A model generated the notes under the pieces. The model ran no database searches. It saw nothing but the letters and a program-made list of their open reading frames with translations, and had not been told where the DNA came from. Both the position numbers and the translations under genes were made by a program. Shown here piece after piece: positions 61,674-64,000 of a stretch of 64,000 nt of DNA. Numbering within the stretch: position 1 is the first letter of the stretch; every line of letters starts with the position of its first letter. Source of the DNA: Solirubrobacterales bacterium (GTDB lineage: Bacteria; Actinomycetota; Thermoleophilia; Solirubrobacterales; 70-9); contig JAMLGI010000007.1 in assembly GCA_023958085.1 (NCBI GenBank), forward strand, positions 62,001 through 126,000, given 5' to 3'.

Positions 61674-62027
61674 ATGCGCCACGCCAAGAAGAGAAACAAG
61701 CTGGGGCGGAGCCCCTCCCACCGCAAGTCGCTGCTCAGCAACCTCTCAAAGGAACTGATCGAACACGAGCGGATCCAGACCAGCCAGGCCAAGGCGAAGG
61801 CGGCCAAGCCGGAGATCGAGAAGCTGATCACCCTCGCCAAGCGGGGCGACCTCCACGCCCGCCGTCAGGCCCTCTCGACGCTGCGTCAGGACAAGTTCGC
61901 GGTCCACAAGCTGTTCGAGGAGATCGCTCCCCGCTACGCCGAACGTCCCGGTGGCTACACCCGGATCGTCAAGATCGGCCCCCGCCGGTCCGATTCGACC
62001 GAGATGGTCTTCCTGGAGCTCGTCTGA
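61674..62027 (+). CDS. rplQ: Ribosomal protein bL17
   Basis: 117 residues. MRHAKKRNKLGRSPSHRKSL and YTRIVKIGPRRSDSTEMVFL are typical. Last gene of the alpha operon; a terminator follows. Confidence 0.96.
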   Translation: MRHAKKRNKLGRSPSHRKSLLSNLSKELIEHERIQTSQAKAKAAKPEIEKLITLAKRGDLHARRQALSTLRQDKFAVHKLFEEIAPRYAERPGGYTRIVKIGPRRSDSTEMVFLELV

Positions 62028-62064
62028 TCTTCGTTCAGACCGGGTTCTGAGCAAGAAAGTTGCC

Positions 62065-62094
62065 GCAAAGGGGAGCCAATGGCTCCCCTTTTGC
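62065..62094 (+). terminator. Intrinsic terminator after rplQ
   Basis: GCAAAGGGGAGCC pairs with GGCTCCCCTTTTGC around AAT. Confidence 0.85.
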
Positions 62095-62160
62095 CTGCTC
62101 CGACCTCGCCGGAATGCTTTCCCGGCTCAAGTCGGGGCGGAAGCGCTCCTTTTTCGGTCA

Positions 62161-62189
62161 TTTGGTGTTTCTGAGGCTGGGCCTATACT
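62161..62189 (+). promoter_or_regulatory. Promoter of the NHL-repeat protein gene
   Basis: TATACT (62184-62189) is a strong -10 box; TTTGGT lies 17 bases upstream as a weak -35. Confidence 0.5.
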
Positions 62190-62226
62190 GGGCTATTACT
62201 GAATTCCGAATTGATCGGGCCAGGCA

Positions 62227-63690
62227 TTGATTTCCTTCAGGGGGCAGCACCAAATCCGGGCGAGAATCATCGCCACAGCGCTAGTGGCAATCGCCGCCAC
62301 TCTCCTGCTGCTTGCTGCCGCGAATCCGGCCCGGGCAACCTGGGGCACACCGATCCTGGGCAATGCCCCGACCGGTGTCGCCACTGACAGCTCCGGCAAC
62401 CTCTATGTCGCCGAGTCCTACGGGAACCGCTTCGTCAAGTACAGCTCGACCGGCACCCAACTGATGGCGGTCGGCTCTTCGGGTAACGGTCAGGCCCAGT
62501 TCAATTCCCCGAACGGGATCGCGGTCGAGTCCGGTGGAGCGATCTTCGTCGCCGACACCGGCAACAACAGGATCCAGCGCTTCTACCCGAACGGCAGCTA
62601 CCAGACCGAATGGGGCGGTTTCGGAACCGGGCTCGGTCAGTTCAAACAGCCTTCGGCCGTGGCGGTCGATGGCGGCGGCAACGTGTACATCGCCGATACC
62701 GACAACAACCGGGTGGTCAAGTGCAACGCCTGGGGTTGGTGCGGCTCGGCCTTCGATTACGGCAGCATCGGCGGTATCGCCGGCCCGCTCGGAGTGGCCA
62801 CCGACTCGAACGGCAATGTCTACGTGTCCGACTCCGGCAACGACCGGATCGTGAAGTCCGATTCGAGCGGCAACGTGATTTCCGTCTGGAGCACCTACGG
62901 TTCAGGCCAGGGCCAGGTCAATGACCCGGCCGGCCTCGCGATCGGGGCCAGCAACAACCTCTTCGTCGCCGACAAGGGCAACTCGCGGGTGCAGAGACTC
63001 TCGACCGGTGGTGCCTTCCTCAGTGAATGGATCGTGCCTTCGCCGTATGTCACCTCGCAGCCGACCTCGGTTGCGATCGGCCCGGGCACGACGATCAACG
63101 TCGCCAATCCCTGGAACAACCGGGTCGAGCGCTGGGACCCGCCGACCGGCCCGACAGGCCCGACCGGACCCACCGGCCCGACCCAGGCGACCGGCCCGAC
63201 CGGACCCACGTCGCCGACCGGACCCACCGGCCCGACCGGATCGACTACCGGGCCCGTGATCAACCCGGACGGGAACAACAACGGCAACAACAACAGCAAC
63301 AACAACAGCGGCAATAACAACAGCAGCGGCAACACGAAGAAGAACAAGAAGAGCAAGGTCAAGCAGGCGGTCATCAAGCCGGTCAAGGTCTGGATGGAAG
63401 GCGGCGGCAGCGTCGTCCGGCCCGGCAGCGCGGTCAACATGAAGGTTTCGATCAAGAACAGCGGCGACCTCACCGCTCGCAACGTCTACACATACATGGG
63501 CAAGAAGGCCCTCGCCGGCCGTCCGAGCGTCGTGGTCAAGCGCGGTTTCAACACCAGGATCATCACCCCGGGATGGACGGTCACCGGAACTGTCACGATC
63601 TTCTTCGGCAAGCGAGCCCATGGCAAGGTTGCGATCACCGCCCAGGCCTGGGGCAACTGGGGCAAGAAGATTCTCTACATCCGCCGCTGA
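62227..63690 (+). CDS. Secreted NHL-repeat protein with collagen-like linker
   Basis: 487 residues from TTG 62227. A signal peptide ([22 protein letters not shown]) is followed by a six-bladed NHL beta-propeller at residues ~40-300 ([34 protein letters not shown]). A collagen-like (GPT)n stretch and an Asn/Gly/Ser-rich linker ([16 protein letters not shown]) come next, then a basic CARDB-like C-terminal domain ([18 protein letters not shown]). It resembles the surface proteins at 1-21 kb in plan: binding domains first, basic beta domain last. The ligand is unknown. Confidence 0.8.
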   Translation: MISFRGQHQIRARIIATALVAIAATLLLLAAANPARATWGTPILGNAPTGVATDSSGNLYVAESYGNRFVKYSSTGTQLMAVGSSGNGQAQFNSPNGIAVESGGAIFVADTGNNRIQRFYPNGSYQTEWGGFGTGLGQFKQPSAVAVDGGGNVYIADTDNNRVVKCNAWGWCGSAFDYGSIGGIAGPLGVATDSNGNVYVSDSGNDRIVKSDSSGNVISVWSTYGSGQGQVNDPAGLAIGASNNLFVADKGNSRVQRLSTGGAFLSEWIVPSPYVTSQPTSVAIGPGTTINVANPWNNRVERWDPPTGPTGPTGPTGPTQATGPTGPTSPTGPTGPTGSTTGPVINPDGNNNGNNNSNNNSGNNNSSGNTKKNKKSKVKQAVIKPVKVWMEGGGSVVRPGSAVNMKVSIKNSGDLTARNVYTYMGKKALAGRPSVVVKRGFNTRIITPGWTVTGTVTIFFGKRAHGKVAITAQAWGNWGKKILYIRR

Positions 63691-64000
63691 ACTGGCGACT
63701 CGACATCGAGTACGACGGCTCGGTCTTCCGCGGCTGGGCCCGGCAGGACGGCGGGGTGGACACGGTGCAGGCCCGGCTCGAGCGTGCGCTCCAGATCGCC
63801 CTGCGGACCGACCGGTCGATCGAGCTGACGGTCGCCGGCCGAACCGACTCGGGGGTTCACGCGCTCGGCCAGGTCGCCAGCTTCGAATTCGACGGCGAGA
63901 TGCCCGAGATGATCGTCCGCAGCCTGAACGGCCTGACACCGCCACAGATAGCGGTGCGGGCGGTGACTCCGGTCTCCGGCTTCGACGCCCGCCGAGACGC
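63687..64000 (+). CDS. truA: tRNA pseudouridine synthase A, 3' end cut off by the window
   Basis: The frame [18 protein letters not shown] and [14 protein letters not shown] is TruA; the aspartate in GRTD is the catalytic one. It converts U38-40 of tRNA anticodon arms to pseudouridine. The first in-frame ATG (63573) would add a tail unlike TruA, and no GTG or TTG lies near; CTG 63687, overlapping the upstream TGA (CTGA), gives [11 protein letters not shown], the expected start. Lying behind the alpha operon is usual for truA; here the NHL gene intervenes. Confidence 0.88.
   Translation, partial: MNWRLDIEYDGSVFRGWARQDGGVDTVQARLERALQIALRTDRSIELTVAGRTDSGVHALGQVASFEFDGEMPEMIVRSLNGLTPPQIAVRAVTPVSGFDARRD

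Overview
The window is GC-rich bacterial DNA carrying the ribosomal-protein and RNA-polymerase supercluster of an actinobacterium. The best guess is class Thermoleophilia (Solirubrobacterales). This rests on the GC-rich codon use, frequent GTG/TTG starts, -10 boxes of the form TANNNT close to start codons, very large secreted Ig-like repeat proteins with basic C-termini, and an AbiEi-DUF559 gene. It is an inference from style, not from a 16S match.

Layout. 1-6062: two coupled genes for secreted repeat proteins (DUF11-type, then TolB-like propeller plus Ig-like modules). 6137-6888: tRNA-Thr(GGT) followed by a tiny HicBA toxin-antitoxin island bounded by a duplicated tRNA 3' end. 6917-10020: a one-TM protein and a polytopic membrane protein. 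10272-21178: three giant secreted Ig-like repeat proteins, closed by two tandem terminators. 21430-25730: rpmG-secE-nusG-rplK-rplA, a lipoprotein gene, an L10 leader, rplJ-rplL. 25842-26989: an AbiEi-DUF559 gene between two directly repeated 47-nt palindromes, wedged between rplL and rpoB. 27124-34662: rpoB (with a one-base frameshift in this sequence) and rpoC. 34848-37846: glycerophosphodiesterase, flavin monooxygenase, small membrane protein. 38073-38938: rpsL-rpsG, followed by a third copy of the palindrome acting as a terminator. 39020-41719: an inverted block (ABC-type substrate-binding lipoprotein plus two related membrane proteins) that splits the str operon. 42368-45817: fusA and tuf. 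46066-58767: the S10-spc string from rpsJ to map. 58949-59413: an orphan exported protein where infA would be expected. 59748-62027: rpmJ-rpsM-rpsK-rpoA-rplQ, lacking rpsD. 62227-63690: NHL-repeat secreted protein. 63687-64000: start of truA.

Most of the window builds the translation and transcription machinery in a few long, tightly overlapping operons. The remainder is cell-surface repeat proteins and small selfish or regulatory inserts. The most unusual signals are: (1) the palindrome-flanked AbiEi-DUF559 cassette inside the rplJL-rpoBC operon, with a solo copy elsewhere; (2) two near-identical 89-nt palindromic elements embedded in frame in the acidic tail of rpsE, with pairing-preserving changes in the inner stem; (3) the HicBA mini-island between duplicated tRNA-Thr ends; (4) the rpoB frameshift just before the rifampicin region; and (5) two genes whose only sensible start is CTG in a CTGA stop-start overlap.
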